From Aquincola tertiaricarbonis (GTDB lineage Bacteria; Pseudomonadota; Gammaproteobacteria; Burkholderiales; Burkholderiaceae_C): DNA of 64,000 nt. The notes under the pieces are model-generated. The model had not been told where the DNA came from, searched no databases, and worked only from the letters and a program-made list of their open reading frames with translations. The position numbers were made by a program, and so were the translations under genes. The DNA lies in contig NZ_CP097635.1 of the NCBI RefSeq assembly GCF_023573145.1, positions 1,426,001 through 1,490,000 on the forward strand, in the 5' to 3' direction. Below, one piece after another: positions 9,714 to 18,600 of this stretch. Numbering within the stretch: position 1 is the stretch's first letter; the number at the start of each line of letters is the position of its first letter.

Positions 9714-10676
9714 ATGCCGCCCAACGACCGCATGACCGACCGGCCGCCGTGGAAGGTGCTGGTCGTGGACGACGATCCCGCCTCGCAGCTGCTGATTCGC
9801 ACCGCCCTGGCCCCGATGAGCTTCAACGGGCGCCGGCTTGAAATGCTGGCCGCGCACAGCCTGGCCGAAGCCAGGCAACTGCTGGAACAGCATCACACCG
9901 ACATCGCCGTCGCGCTGATCGACATGGTGGTGGAGTTGCCCTGCGCCGGCCTGGCGTTGGCCGAGCACATCCGCCACCGCCTGCACAACCACCGCATGCG
10001 GCTGCTGCTGCACACCGACCTGGCCAGGCTCGGTCCGCAGTGCCAGGCGCTGCAGGCCTGCGACATCAACGGCTACCTGGACAAGGCTGTGGGCGACCCC
10101 GCGCGCCTGTGGCCCGGCGTGTTGACGGCGCTGCGCGCCTGGCAGGAAGTGAGCGGGCTGCAGCGTGCCATCGAGGAGCTGCGCCACCGCTCGGTCACCG
10201 ATCCGCTGACCGGGCTGAACAACCCCAGCACGCTGCGACAGGCCCTGACGCGTGCCCTCAGCGGCGGCCAGCGGCGGCAGGAGCCGCTGACGGTGCTGTT
10301 CCTGGACGTCGACAACTTCAAGCTGATCAACGACGAGCAGGGCCACCTGCGCGGCGACGAGGTGCTGCGCGGGGTGGGCGAGGCCTTGCGCACCAACTCG
10401 CGCCTGGAAGACAGCTGCTACCGCTACGGTGGCGACGAGTTCCTGGTCATCCTGCCCAACTGCAGCGTCGCCCAGGTGGAAGCCAACTACCTGCCGCGGC
10501 TGATGGCCGCCTTCGCGGCCCTGGGCGTCAGCGTGAGCCATGGCGCGGCCGATGCCGGACCGCGCTTCTACCCCTCGGCCGACGAGCTGATCCGCTGCGC
10601 CGACGAGCGCATGTACCAGCGCAAGCGCGCGCTGCGCCGCGAACCGCAGGGAATGCTTCGGCCCGCTGCTGCGTAA
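9714..10676 (+). CDS. Response-regulator diguanylate cyclase (REC-GGDEF)
   Basis: A 320-residue cytoplasmic protein that should make cyclic di-GMP from GTP. The N-terminal receiver has the acidic cluster DDD at residues 19-21 and a probable phospho-acceptor Asp70 (ALIDM). The C-terminal GGDEF domain starts near DPLTGLNNP and carries an intact active site, YGGDEFL. An RLED allosteric inhibitory site sits exactly five residues before it, so product inhibition is likely. Starts at 9732 (ATG) or 9663 (GTG) are also possible. No partner histidine kinase is adjacent, so the input signal is unknown. Confidence 0.85.
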   Translation: MPPNDRMTDRPPWKVLVVDDDPASQLLIRTALAPMSFNGRRLEMLAAHSLAEARQLLEQHHTDIAVALIDMVVELPCAGLALAEHIRHRLHNHRMRLLLHTDLARLGPQCQALQACDINGYLDKAVGDPARLWPGVLTALRAWQEVSGLQRAIEELRHRSVTDPLTGLNNPSTLRQALTRALSGGQRRQEPLTVLFLDVDNFKLINDEQGHLRGDEVLRGVGEALRTNSRLEDSCYRYGGDEFLVILPNCSVAQVEANYLPRLMAAFAALGVSVSHGAADAGPRFYPSADELIRCADERMYQRKRALRREPQGMLRPAAA

Positions 10677-10737
10677 GCCGTGTGTGCCGGGGCGCATGGG
10701 GCGCCGAAGGCACACCCTTGCCAGGAGCGAGCAAGAC

Positions 10738-11391
10738 ATGAACACCACCCTCTTGAGCCGGGCGCTGTGCGCCGCCGGCCTGATCGCCATGCCCTTGGCC
10801 AGCCATGCGCTGAGCGGCATCACCGACAACGCGGGCGACTTTCTGCCCACCTTTGCAGGCAGCGCCAGCAGCACCGACCTGGACGTGCTCAGCGCCACCG
10901 TCAAGTACGACGCGGCGCGTGACCTGTTCGAGCTGAGCAGCACCATGGCCGGCGCCATCGGCACCACGCCCAAGGGCTTCTACGTGTGGGGCGTCAACCG
11001 CGGCGCAGGCAACGCCACCTTCGCGCCCAACGGCATCGACGGTGTGCGCTTCGACGCCGTGGTGCTGCTGCGGCCCGACGGCACCGGCTCCATCGGTGGC
11101 GGCGCCGGCCTGCCGACCGGCTCGGTCAAGGTCTCGGGCAACACCATCACCGGCTACGTCAGCGGCGCGCTGCTGCCCTCCACCGGCTTCAACAAGCTGG
11201 ACTACACCTGGAATCTGTGGCCGCGCGACGGCGCCTTCAGCGGCTTTGCCGCGATTTCCGATTTCGCGCCCGACAACGCCAGCTTTACCACCACCGCCGC
11301 CGCCCTGGTGCCGGAACCCGGCACCTACGCGCTGATGCTGGCCGGCCTGGGCGCGGTGGCATGGGGTTCGCGGCGCCGCCGTCAAGTCTGA
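10738..11391 (+). CDS. PEP-CTERM sorting-signal protein
   Basis: A 217-residue exported protein. A signal peptide (residues 1-24, ending PLASHA) is followed by a beta-rich domain of unknown function. The C-terminus is a textbook PEP-CTERM anchor: VPEPGTYALMLAGLG, then a short hydrophobic helix and a basic RRRR tail. Such proteins are processed by exosortase (EpsH) and linked to exopolysaccharide or the cell surface; no exosortase is in this window. The ATG has AGGAG upstream. The next gene on the same strand is a secreted GDSL esterase, 140 bases on. Confidence 0.85.
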   Translation: MNTTLLSRALCAAGLIAMPLASHALSGITDNAGDFLPTFAGSASSTDLDVLSATVKYDAARDLFELSSTMAGAIGTTPKGFYVWGVNRGAGNATFAPNGIDGVRFDAVVLLRPDGTGSIGGGAGLPTGSVKVSGNTITGYVSGALLPSTGFNKLDYTWNLWPRDGAFSGFAAISDFAPDNASFTTTAAALVPEPGTYALMLAGLGAVAWGSRRRRQV

Positions 11392-11455
11392 TGTTCATAG
11401 GCCGTGCGGCGCGTTCGGCACGCGCCTTGCGCGGCCCCTGCGCCGTACGATCGCG

Positions 11456-11481
11456 CCGCGTGGCCAGTCCAAGCCACGCGG
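11456..11481. repeat. Perfect 9-bp inverted repeat between PEP-CTERM and GDSL genes
   Basis: CCGCGTGGC (11456-11464) and GCCACGCGG (11473-11481) form a perfect hairpin with an 8-base loop. There is no T-run, so it is either an operator-like site or a weak terminator of the PEP-CTERM gene. Confidence 0.45.
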
Positions 11482-11531
11482 GCGGCCGGCCCATGGGCTG
11501 GGCCGCTTCCAACCACCCACGAGGAGTACCC

Positions 11532-12533
11532 ATGTCCCTACGCCCTGCCTTGCGCGCGTGCCTGTTCATGTTCGGCGTTGCGATGGCCGCCAGCAGCCAT
11601 GCCACCCTGCCGCAATTCGGCTCCATGGTGGTGTTCGGCGACAGCCTGTCGGACAACGGCAACCTGCTGGCTGCCACGCAGGGCATGGCGCCGCCCGTGC
11701 CGCCGTCGGCCCCGCCGCATCGCACCTATGACGACGGCCGCTTCTCCAATGGCCCGGTGGCGGTGGAACGCTTGTGGAGCAGTGTTTCGCGCTCTCGCCA
11801 GGCGGAGATCAAGCCCTTCCTGGCACCGCCGGTGGGTCTGCCCAAGAAGGGCGCGGTGAGCTTCGCCTTCGGCGGCGCGGGCACCGAGTACCAGAACGGC
11901 ATCCCGGCCAGCACCGCCACCGTGCCCGGCGTGCTGGGCCAGGTGAAGATGTACACGGATGCACTGGGCCAGCGCCGCGCGCCGGCCGATGCGCTGTACG
12001 TGGTATGGGCGGGCGGCAACGACTACGCCTTCCTCGAACGCAAGGACCCGCCCGGCGTGGTGGGCAACATCGCCAAGGCCATCCAGCAACTGCATGCCAA
12101 GGGCGCGCGCCGCTTCCTGCTGCCCAACCTGCCCGACCTGGGCATCACCCCGCTGGCCCAGCAACAAGGCCCTGCGGCGGCTGCCGGGCTGACCGCGCTG
12201 GCCAAGGCCCACAACGCCCTGCTGGCGCAGACGGCCACCAGCCTGGCCGCCTCGCTGCCGGGCAGCACGCTGGTGGTGGTGGACGTGTTCAAGCTGGGCG
12301 AAGTGCTGCTGTCCGCCGGTCTGGCCTCGGCCCTGCCGCCGGCGCTGGAACTGCTGGCGCCGGGTTCGTCCGGCTGCCTGTTCACCGCCCCGGCCACCTG
12401 CCCCGACGTGGACCTGGACGCACCGCTGCCGCCGCTGCTGTTCTGGGATGCGCTGCACCCCACCGCCCGCGCCCATGAGCTGATTGGCGCGGCCATGTAC
12501 ACCCGGCTGCTGCTGTCGCGCTTCGGCTTCTGA
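11532..12533 (+). CDS. Secreted SGNH/GDSL-family esterase or lipase
   Basis: A 333-residue hydrolase with a signal peptide (about residues 1-24). Block I is VVFGDSLSDNGN, giving nucleophile Ser38. Block III is WAGGNDY, and block V DALHPTARAHE supplies the catalytic Asp and His. It is about the size of the catalytic part of phospholipase/thermolabile-hemolysin-like GDSL proteins and has no autotransporter barrel. GAGGAG lies 6 bases before the ATG. The gene is convergent with the receptor gene at the end of the iac operon, only 15 bases away. The ester substrate is unknown. Confidence 0.85.
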   Translation: MSLRPALRACLFMFGVAMAASSHATLPQFGSMVVFGDSLSDNGNLLAATQGMAPPVPPSAPPHRTYDDGRFSNGPVAVERLWSSVSRSRQAEIKPFLAPPVGLPKKGAVSFAFGGAGTEYQNGIPASTATVPGVLGQVKMYTDALGQRRAPADALYVVWAGGNDYAFLERKDPPGVVGNIAKAIQQLHAKGARRFLLPNLPDLGITPLAQQQGPAAAAGLTALAKAHNALLAQTATSLAASLPGSTLVVVDVFKLGEVLLSAGLASALPPALELLAPGSSGCLFTAPATCPDVDLDAPLPPLLFWDALHPTARAHELIGAAMYTRLLLSRFGF

Positions 12534-12548
12534 GGCGCAGCGCGGGCG

Positions 12549-13541
12549 TCACTCGTCGGCGGTGTAGCCGCTGGCCTTGACGATGGGCCCCCAGCGCTGC
12601 AGGTCCGCCATCACCAGGGCGGCAAAAGCGGGCTGGCTCGTCGCCAGCGGCTCCAACGACAACTGCTCCAGCGTGCTGCGCATGGGCGCCGATTCGGTGA
12701 CCTGTGTGATGGCCTGGTGCCAGCGCGCCACGATGGGGGCGGGCGTGCCGGCCCGCAGGTAGGCGCCGTAGTACACGTCGGCGCGGATCTGCGCATGGCC
12801 TTGTTCCGCGAAGGTGGGCACCTCGGGCAGGCGCCGCGAGCGTCGTTCGCCCGCCACCGCGATGGCCCGCAGCCGGCCGCTGGCCAGGTGCGGAATGGCC
12901 AGGCTCAACGGCGTCACGGTCGAGGCGATCTGCCCGCCCATCACATCCTGCACCGCGGCGGCACCGCCACGGTGCGGCACGTGCAGCAGGTCCACCTTGG
13001 CCGACCGTGCGAACTGGTCGCCGACGAAGTGCATGGTGGTGCCCGCGGCCGCGGTGGTGTAGGCCGCGTCCTTGGGGTGGCTGCGGCACCAGGCGACAAA
13101 GGCCGCCAAGTTGCGCACGCTGTCGGGCACCATCGGGCCGACGGCCAGGCACAAGGACTCGCTGGCGATCGCCGCCACCGGCAGCACGTCGCTGGCGGTG
13201 TCGTAGGCGATGCGGCGAAAGACGTGCGGGTAGATCGTCAGGATGGGGTCGGCCGACACCATCAGCGTGCGGCCGTCGGCCGGCCCCTGCTTGAGCTCGG
13301 CCACCGCCAGCCGGCCGCCGGCCCCGGGGCGGTTGTCGACGATCAGCGTGTCGTCCTCGCAGGGCAGCCGCTGCTGCAGCGCGCGGGCCAGCGCATCGGC
13401 CGTGCCGCCGGGCGGAAAGCCCACCAGCAGCCGCGCCTGGCCGCGGGTGGACTGCGCGCGCAGCGCCGGCGCGGCCAGGCCCAGCAGGCCTGCGGTCGAC
13501 CAGGCCAGCGCCTGGCGCCGGCCGCTCTTGAGGTCGTGCAT
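12549..13541 (-). CDS. Bug-family (TctC-type) periplasmic solute-binding protein at the end of the iac operon
   Basis: A 330-residue protein of the Bordetella uptake gene family, usually the receptor of tripartite tricarboxylate transporters. A signal sequence with RRQALA ends near residue 31 (LRAQ). Family marks are VGFPPGGTADALARAL, VDNRPGAGG, VPHRGG and LPEVPTFAEQG. AGGAGC lies 5 bases before the ATG. It is the last gene of the operon, 14 bases after iacG, but no TctA or TctB membrane partner is present. It may deliver an aromatic acid to an unlinked transporter or act as a ligand sensor. Confidence 0.85.
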   Translation of the reverse strand: MHDLKSGRRQALAWSTAGLLGLAAPALRAQSTRGQARLLVGFPPGGTADALARALQQRLPCEDDTLIVDNRPGAGGRLAVAELKQGPADGRTLMVSADPILTIYPHVFRRIAYDTASDVLPVAAIASESLCLAVGPMVPDSVRNLAAFVAWCRSHPKDAAYTTAAAGTTMHFVGDQFARSAKVDLLHVPHRGGAAAVQDVMGGQIASTVTPLSLAIPHLASGRLRAIAVAGERRSRRLPEVPTFAEQGHAQIRADVYYGAYLRAGTPAPIVARWHQAITQVTESAPMRSTLEQLSLEPLATSQPAFAALVMADLQRWGPIVKASGYTADE

Positions 13542-13555
13542 CGTCAGCTCCTGCT

Positions 13556-14128
13556 TCAGGCCGCCGCCGCGCCCAGGGCGTGGTAGCGGCGGTCGAAATA
13601 CGCCAGCCCCCGCGGGGCCGGCACGGCATCGTCGGTGCGGACCTGGTCCACCTCGACGATGAAGACGCTGTGGGTGCCCACCTCGTGGGTGTCCACGATG
13701 CGCCCGTCGATCTGCACCAGTGCGCCGTCCAGGCCGGGGGCACCGCTGGCGCAGGCCGCCCAGGGGGTGCGATCGAAGCGCTCCGCCATGGACACGTTGC
13801 GGTCGGAGAACAAGGCCGACAGCCCTTCCTGGCCGGCGCTCAGCACGTTGACGCACAGCACGCCGTTGCGCTTGAAGAACGGATGCGCGAACGACCCGCG
13901 GTTCATGCAGACCAGCACCGTCGGCGGGCTGTCGGTGACGCTGCAGACGGCCGAGGCCGTGAAGCCGGCGATGCCGGCCGGGCCGTCAGTGGTGATGACA
14001 TTGACGGCCCCGGCCAGGCGGGCCATGCCCTGGCGAAAGGCAGCGGTGCTGGGCGAAGGCACCGGCGGCGCCACGGGCAGCGCGGGCGACGGACCGGGGT
14101 CATGGGTGGCAGGGGCAGGGGCATTCAT
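13556..14128 (-). CDS. iacG: Flavin reductase of the auxin (iac) pathway
   Basis: A 190-residue flavin reductase-like protein (HpaC-type FMN-binding split barrel). The Pro-rich first ~25 residues are unusual; the core begins at FRQGMARLAGAVNVITTDGP. Family motifs are GFTASAVCSVTDSPPTVLVC and the C-terminal G-x-A-Y-F-D-R-R-Y-H. It would supply reduced flavin to the monooxygenase IacA. It lies between iacF (21 bases upstream) and the Bug receptor gene, all on one strand. The call rests on domain type plus the surrounding gene set; alone it would be a generic flavin reductase. Confidence 0.8.
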   Translation of the reverse strand: MNAPAPATHDPGPSPALPVAPPVPSPSTAAFRQGMARLAGAVNVITTDGPAGIAGFTASAVCSVTDSPPTVLVCMNRGSFAHPFFKRNGVLCVNVLSAGQEGLSALFSDRNVSMAERFDRTPWAACASGAPGLDGALVQIDGRIVDTHEVGTHSVFIVEVDQVRTDDAVPAPRGLAYFDRRYHALGAAAA

Positions 14129-14149
14129 GGCAGCTCTCCGGGGGCGGGG

Positions 14150-15109
14150 TCAGAGGTCGAGCACCAGCCGCGCCGACTTCGCGCGCGAGCAGCACACCAG
14201 GATCTGGTCATTGGCCGCACGCTCTTCGTCGGTGAGGTAGACGTCGCGGTGGTCGCATTGGCCTTCGAGCACGGTGCACACGCAGGTGCCGCACACGCCC
14301 TCTTCGCAGGACACGGGCACCTCGATGCCGATGGTGGACAAGGCCTGCAGGATGGTCTGGCCTTCACGCACCTGCACGCTGCGGCCGCTGGCGGCGGCCA
14401 CCACCTCGAAGCCCTGGCCCGAGGTGTCGACGTCGGCGCTGAAGTACTCGCGGTGGATCTGCGACTGCGCCAGCCCCTGCGCAGCCGCGGTGCCGATGAC
14501 CCAGTCCATGAAGCCCGTGGGCCCGCACACGTAGACGTGGGTGCCCGCCGGGGCCGCGGACAGCGATGCCGGCAGGTTCAGCCGCTGCGCGTCGCCGGCG
14601 TCGTCGAAGTGCACATGCACCCGGTCGGCGAAGGGCGCGGCCGCCAGCTCATCGAGGAAGGCGCAGGCGCCCGCCGAGCGGGCGCAGTAGTGCAGCTCGA
14701 ACGGCCGGCCCGCCGCGGACAGCTCGTAGGCCATCGCGATCATCGGCGTGATGCCGATGCCGCCGCCCACCAGCACGCTGTAGGCCGCCTCGGCCGCCAG
14801 CGGAAAGTGGTTGCGCGGCGCGCTGATGGTGACGCTGGCGCCTTCGGTCAGGTGCTCGTGCACGGCGATGGAGCCGCCGCGCGAGGACGGATCGCGCAAC
14901 ACCCCCAGCCGGTAGCGGCGCACGTCGGCTGGGTCGCTGCACAACGAGTACTGCCGCACCAGCCCGGTCGGCAGGTGCACGTCGACGTGGGCGCCGGCCT
15001 GGAAAGCCGGCAGCGCTGCGCCCGCGGCGTCGGCCAGATCCAGCAGCACGATGTTGCCGCCCTGTTCCATGCGGCGGCGCACGACCACCTGCAATGCTTG
15101 CGTGTTCAT
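14150..15109 (-). CDS. iacF: Ring-hydroxylating dioxygenase reductase (FMN, NAD and [2Fe-2S])
   Basis: A 319-residue reductase of the phthalate-dioxygenase/vanillate-demethylase type. The order is a flavin barrel (GLVRQYSLCSDPADVRRY), an NAD domain (LVGGGIGITPMIAMA, and YVCGPTGFMDWV), and a C-terminal plant-type [2Fe-2S] ferredoxin with cysteines in CEEGVCGTC plus a later Cys in VCCSRA. It carries electrons from NADH to the Rieske oxygenase IacCD. The length matches the family (about 315-320). It starts 13 bases after iacE. Confidence 0.85.
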   Translation of the reverse strand: MNTQALQVVVRRRMEQGGNIVLLDLADAAGAALPAFQAGAHVDVHLPTGLVRQYSLCSDPADVRRYRLGVLRDPSSRGGSIAVHEHLTEGASVTISAPRNHFPLAAEAAYSVLVGGGIGITPMIAMAYELSAAGRPFELHYCARSAGACAFLDELAAAPFADRVHVHFDDAGDAQRLNLPASLSAAPAGTHVYVCGPTGFMDWVIGTAAAQGLAQSQIHREYFSADVDTSGQGFEVVAAASGRSVQVREGQTILQALSTIGIEVPVSCEEGVCGTCVCTVLEGQCDHRDVYLTDEERAANDQILVCCSRAKSARLVLDL

Positions 15110-15122
15110 GTCCTTGCTCCGC

Positions 15123-15875
15123 TCAGCGCATGAAGATGCCGCCGTTGACGTCCCAGGTCGCCCCGGTGGCGAAGTCGGCCTCGCGCGAGGCCAGCTGCAC
15201 CACCAGAGACGCAACGAAGCGCGGGTTGCCCAGGCGCTGCACCGGAATGGCCTCGACCAGCTTGGCCAGGCGCTCCGGCGGCACCGCGGCCCGCACCGAG
15301 GGCAGGTCCATCGGGCCCGGCGCGATGGCGTTGACGGTGACGCCGCGCGGCGCCAGCTCACGCGCGAAGATCTTGGTCAGCGTGAGGATGCCGGCCTTGG
15401 ACGAGGCGTAGTGCGCGCCGGAGGCGGTACCGCCGTTCTGCCCGGCCAGCGAGGCCAGGTTGATGAGCCGCCCGTAACCGGCCTGCGCCAGCATCGCGCC
15501 AAAGACCTGGCAGCCCAGGAAGGTGCCGCGCAGGTTGATGCGCAGCACCTCGTCGAACTCCTCCGGGCTGATCTGCATCACCGGCGTGGTCAGCGTGATG
15601 GCGGCGTTGTTGACCGCCACCTGCAGGCCGCCCCAGCGCTCGGTGGCGGCCGCGGCGGCCGCCTCGAAGTCGGCCTTGCGGGTGACGTCGAGCGCCAGGC
15701 CCCAGGCCGTCTGGCCGCTGGGGTCCAGGGCGGCGGCGGCCGCTTCGGCCGCGGCCCCATCGCGGTCGGTGAGCAGCACGCGGTGGCCGGCGGCGTGCAG
15801 CGCTTCGGCGATGCAGCGGCCCAGGCCCTGCGCCGCGCCGGTGACCAGCGCCGCGGGCATGTCAGGCATGTTCAT
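15123..15875 (-). CDS. iacE: Short-chain dehydrogenase/reductase of the iac pathway
   Basis: A 250-residue classical SDR. The cofactor motif is TGAAQGLG. NNAAI follows, with the catalytic Ser in INLASLAGQNG and Y-x3-K in HYASSKAG. The C-terminus GATWDVNGG is typical. In characterised iac clusters IacE acts early, with IacA, in forming or handling hydroxylated or dioxindole acetate intermediates; the exact step is literature-dependent and I do not assert it. It lies 11 bases after iacD. Start at ATG 15875 (MNMPDMPAALVTG). Confidence 0.8.
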   Translation of the reverse strand: MNMPDMPAALVTGAAQGLGRCIAEALHAAGHRVLLTDRDGAAAEAAAAALDPSGQTAWGLALDVTRKADFEAAAAAATERWGGLQVAVNNAAITLTTPVMQISPEEFDEVLRINLRGTFLGCQVFGAMLAQAGYGRLINLASLAGQNGGTASGAHYASSKAGILTLTKIFARELAPRGVTVNAIAPGPMDLPSVRAAVPPERLAKLVEAIPVQRLGNPRFVASLVVQLASREADFATGATWDVNGGIFMR

Positions 15876-15886
15876 GGCCCGTTCCT

Positions 15887-16363
15887 TCAGAGGATGAAGC
15901 CGATGCTGGTCAGCGTGTCGGTGGCGTTGATCAGGCGCACCACCTTGCGTTGCAGCCGGAAGCCATCGCCCTCGCGGCGCAGCTCGTAGGTGACATCGGC
16001 GATGTGCTCGCGCAGCACGTCCTTGCGGAAGGCCTTCAGGTCCTGCGCCGCACGCACCGTGACCACGCCATCGGCCTCGCCCAGCACCCGCAGCCGCGAC
16101 AGGCTGCGCACCGTGCGCGCCCGCGGCCAGGTGGAGATGGACTCGCCGCTGGTCAGCCGGGTGACGCGCTTTTCGCGCATTGCATGGTCGTCGTAGGCGT
16201 AGTTCAGCGTGTTGTCGAAGTCGGTTGCTTCGGGGTCGATGGGCACGACGTAGAGGCCGTCGTCGGTCCACAGCTTCAGCCAGTCGGCGAACTCGCCGTG
16301 GTCCAGCATGTCGGCCTCCTGCCAGACGAAGGCACTGACCTGTTGCAGCAAGGGGGTGTTCAT
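15887..16363 (-). CDS. iacD: Rieske oxygenase small (beta) subunit
   Basis: A 158-residue beta subunit of an aromatic-ring-hydroxylating dioxygenase, with the cone-shaped fold seen in benzoate or anthranilate dioxygenase beta chains. Recognisable segments are the N-terminal QEADMLDHGEFADWLKLWTD, YAYDDHAMREKRVTRL and the C-terminal RKVVRLINA. It forms the oxygenase with IacC, whose gene ends 4 bases upstream. The subunit itself has no metal site. The tight packing between iacC and iacE supports one transcript. Confidence 0.85.
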   Translation of the reverse strand: MNTPLLQQVSAFVWQEADMLDHGEFADWLKLWTDDGLYVVPIDPEATDFDNTLNYAYDDHAMREKRVTRLTSGESISTWPRARTVRSLSRLRVLGEADGVVTVRAAQDLKAFRKDVLREHIADVTYELRREGDGFRLQRKVVRLINATDTLTSIGFIL

Positions 16364-16367
16364 CGGA

Positions 16368-17648
16368 TCAGTCCTTGGTCGTCATCAGCTGTTGCCACTG
16401 GCGGTAGGCCGCACGCATGCCGGTCTCGGCACTCACGTCGCCGGCCACGCCGTCGTCGGTCTTGTGCTCGCCCGCCAGGCCGCGGTTGAGCAGGATCCAC
16501 AGGTCGGTGCCCGCACGTGCGCCCTGCTGCACACGCTCCCAGGCTTCGGAGTCGTCCGGCGTGCCGAAGCCCATGGGCCCCTGGAAGTGCTCATGCATGC
16601 GCAGCCGCGCCCGGTTGGCGGCAGCCGGGCCCCCTTCCATGGTGATGACGGCGTGGTGGATCTCGGTCTCGTCGACCGAGATCGGCTGCAGCACGCGGAA
16701 GAAGGCCATCGAGCAGGCGATGTTGGGGAACAGGTTCAGGTTGAAGCCCGAGCCGCCCACCGCACGCACGATGCGGCGCACCTTCTGCTCGTCGTGGCCT
16801 TCGGCGCGCAGCTCGTCGGCAAGCGCCAGGTAGCGCTCGGGGATGGGCTTGTCCAGCTCGGCTTCCAGATCGACCAGGTCGGGGATCATCACCATCACGC
16901 TGTGGCCGTTGCCCAGGTCCTCGACGTAGCCCTTGCCGCCGACGAAGTCGAGCATCTCCTCGGTCTGCTTGTCGACCGAGTGCAAGAAGCTCTTGTGCAC
17001 CAGCGGGAAGTGGTACGCGTCGGTGGTGTTCTCGAGCTGGATCTTCCAGTTGCCGGGAAAACGGAAGCGGTGCTCGCCGGCCACCTTGACGGGGTAGCCG
17101 CCGCCCTGCTTCATGAACAGGTCCATCCACTTCTTGGCCGGGCCCAGGTAGTCGGCCAGGGGTTCGATGTCGTTCTTGAAGGTGGCGAAGATCATGCCGG
17201 CGTACTCTTCCACCCGCAGGCTCACCAGCGGGTGCTCGCCCTTGTCCAGCATGTCGGCATAGCTCTCGGGGTGCGGCACGCCGCGCAGCGAGCCGTCGAG
17301 CGCATAGCTCCAGCCGTGGTACGGGCAGACGAAGCTGTTGGTCTTGCCCTTCTTGTGCTCGCACACCGTGGCGGCGCGGTGGCGGCAGCGGTTGAGCAGC
17401 ACATGCACCTGCTTCTTGCGGTCGCGCACCACGATCACCGGCTGCCGGCCCACCCAGTGGCTCTTGAAGCTGCCGACTTCCGGCAGCTCGCTGGCATGGG
17501 CCACCCACACCCAGGTGTTGTTGAAGATGCGGTCCATCTCCAGCTCGAAGATCGCCGGGTCGGTGTAGAGCGAGGTGTGCACGCGGTCGGGCTGCACCAG
17601 GCCGGCCAGCGGCCGGTGCAGATGGATCGGTTGGGTCGGGGCATTCAT
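16368..17648 (-). CDS. iacC: Rieske oxygenase large (alpha) subunit
   Basis: A 426-residue catalytic subunit. The Rieske [2Fe-2S] ligands are Cys88, His90, Cys108 and His111 (NRCRHRA, CPYHGW). The mononuclear iron ligands fit Asp210-x2-His213-x4-His218 (DAYHFPLVH), plus a later Asp near FGTPDDSEAW. In iac clusters this oxygenase works late in the conversion of oxidised auxin intermediates towards catechol. Its ATG overlaps the iacI stop by four bases (ATGA), implying translational coupling. By itself the sequence could also serve another aromatic acid; the nine-gene context argues for auxin. Confidence 0.88.
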   Translation of the reverse strand: MNAPTQPIHLHRPLAGLVQPDRVHTSLYTDPAIFELEMDRIFNNTWVWVAHASELPEVGSFKSHWVGRQPVIVVRDRKKQVHVLLNRCRHRAATVCEHKKGKTNSFVCPYHGWSYALDGSLRGVPHPESYADMLDKGEHPLVSLRVEEYAGMIFATFKNDIEPLADYLGPAKKWMDLFMKQGGGYPVKVAGEHRFRFPGNWKIQLENTTDAYHFPLVHKSFLHSVDKQTEEMLDFVGGKGYVEDLGNGHSVMVMIPDLVDLEAELDKPIPERYLALADELRAEGHDEQKVRRIVRAVGGSGFNLNLFPNIACSMAFFRVLQPISVDETEIHHAVITMEGGPAAANRARLRMHEHFQGPMGFGTPDDSEAWERVQQGARAGTDLWILLNRGLAGEHKTDDGVAGDVSAETGMRAAYRQWQQLMTTKD

Positions 17649-18190
17649 GCAGTGGCTCCGGAAGAAGAAGGCAGGGGCAGCGGCGCAGCGTCGTTCCAGG
17701 TGTCGACGGGCCGGCTGAAGAGGTTCTCGGTACGGAAGTGCGACATCCGCCAGGCGCCGTCGGGCTCCAGCGCCAGGTCGATGACCAGGCGAGCGGCATT
17801 GAGGTGCGACGCACCGCTGGCGAAGGTGGAGGTCTGCAACATCACCCAGCGGGCGACGGCATGGCTGGCGTCTTCGTCCACGGCGATCGCCTCGCTGCAC
17901 AGGAAGTGCACGTTCAGCGCGAAGTGCGCCGGCTCCTTCATGTAGCGGGCCATCATGGCGGCGATGGCGGGCCGGCCACGGTAGCCGCCGAAGCTGCTGC
18001 CGTAGCGCGCGCCCACGCCTTCCCACACGGCGTCGGCCGTGAACAGGCCCGCCAGTTCATCGAGCGGCGTGCGGGCATCCAGCGTGTCGCACAGCGCCAT
18101 GTAGCGCTCCACGCAGGCACGGATGGCCGTCTCGGCCTGCAGGCGCGCGAGCTGGCGCTCGAGCCGGTCGATGCGGGCGGTGGCGTCCAT
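17645..18190 (-). CDS. iacI: SnoaL/NTF2-like protein of the iac pathway
   Basis: A 181-residue protein with a leading helical stretch (RIDRLERQLARLQAETAIRA), then a SnoaL-like cone-shaped domain (ALCDTLDARTPLDELAGLFT and VWEGVGARYG). Such domains are ligand-binding or isomerase/hydrolase-like. In known iac clusters IacI is a small accessory protein of uncertain activity. The ATG at 18190 is 5 bases after iacB ends, and the stop overlaps iacC. The family is certain; the role is inferred only from position. Confidence 0.75.
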   Translation of the reverse strand: MDATARIDRLERQLARLQAETAIRACVERYMALCDTLDARTPLDELAGLFTADAVWEGVGARYGSSFGGYRGRPAIAAMMARYMKEPAHFALNVHFLCSEAIAVDEDASHAVARWVMLQTSTFASGASHLNAARLVIDLALEPDGAWRMSHFRTENLFSRPVDTWNDAAPLPLPSSSGATA

Positions 18191-18195
18191 CGGCT

Positions 18196-18558
18196 TCAGT
18201 CCGGGATCACCAGCTCGCGGCCCACCCGGGCCTCGACGCGGCAGTACTTCCACAGCTTGTAGGCGCCGTCACCCACCGGCGTGGTGCGGAACAGGTTGCA
18301 GGCCGCATGCACGGTGTCCAGGTCGGGCACATCGGCCAGCACGTAGGTGGTCCACGGCCAGTTGAGCGACGGACCGACCATCGAGCGGTCGTCATCCAGG
18401 TTGCCCAGCACGCGCACGCCGGGCAGCTTGCCGATGCCGCTCATCATCTGGCTGAAGGCCGCCCACACGGCCTTGGCCTCTTCGGCCGTGGCATCGAAGA
18501 AGTTCTGGTTGACGCCGATGCAGAACAGCGTGCGCAGCGGAAGGGGAGCTTGGCTCAT
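18196..18558 (-). CDS. iacB: Small conserved IacB-type protein
   Basis: A 120-residue soluble protein with no catalytic motif I recognise. Its size and look (dimeric alpha/beta, with LPLRTLFCIGVNQ at the start and TYVLADVPDLDTVHAACNLF in the middle) recall the ferredoxin-like dimeric barrel fold. Small proteins of this kind occur between iacA and iacI in auxin clusters and are named IacB. It lies 42 bases after iacA and 5 bases before iacI. The call is from synteny more than from motif. Confidence 0.65.
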   Translation of the reverse strand: MSQAPLPLRTLFCIGVNQNFFDATAEEAKAVWAAFSQMMSGIGKLPGVRVLGNLDDDRSMVGPSLNWPWTTYVLADVPDLDTVHAACNLFRTTPVGDGAYKLWKYCRVEARVGRELVIPD

Positions 18559-18600
18559 GGCGGGCTTTCGAGAAAGGAATGAAAGAAGGTCGAAGAAGGC

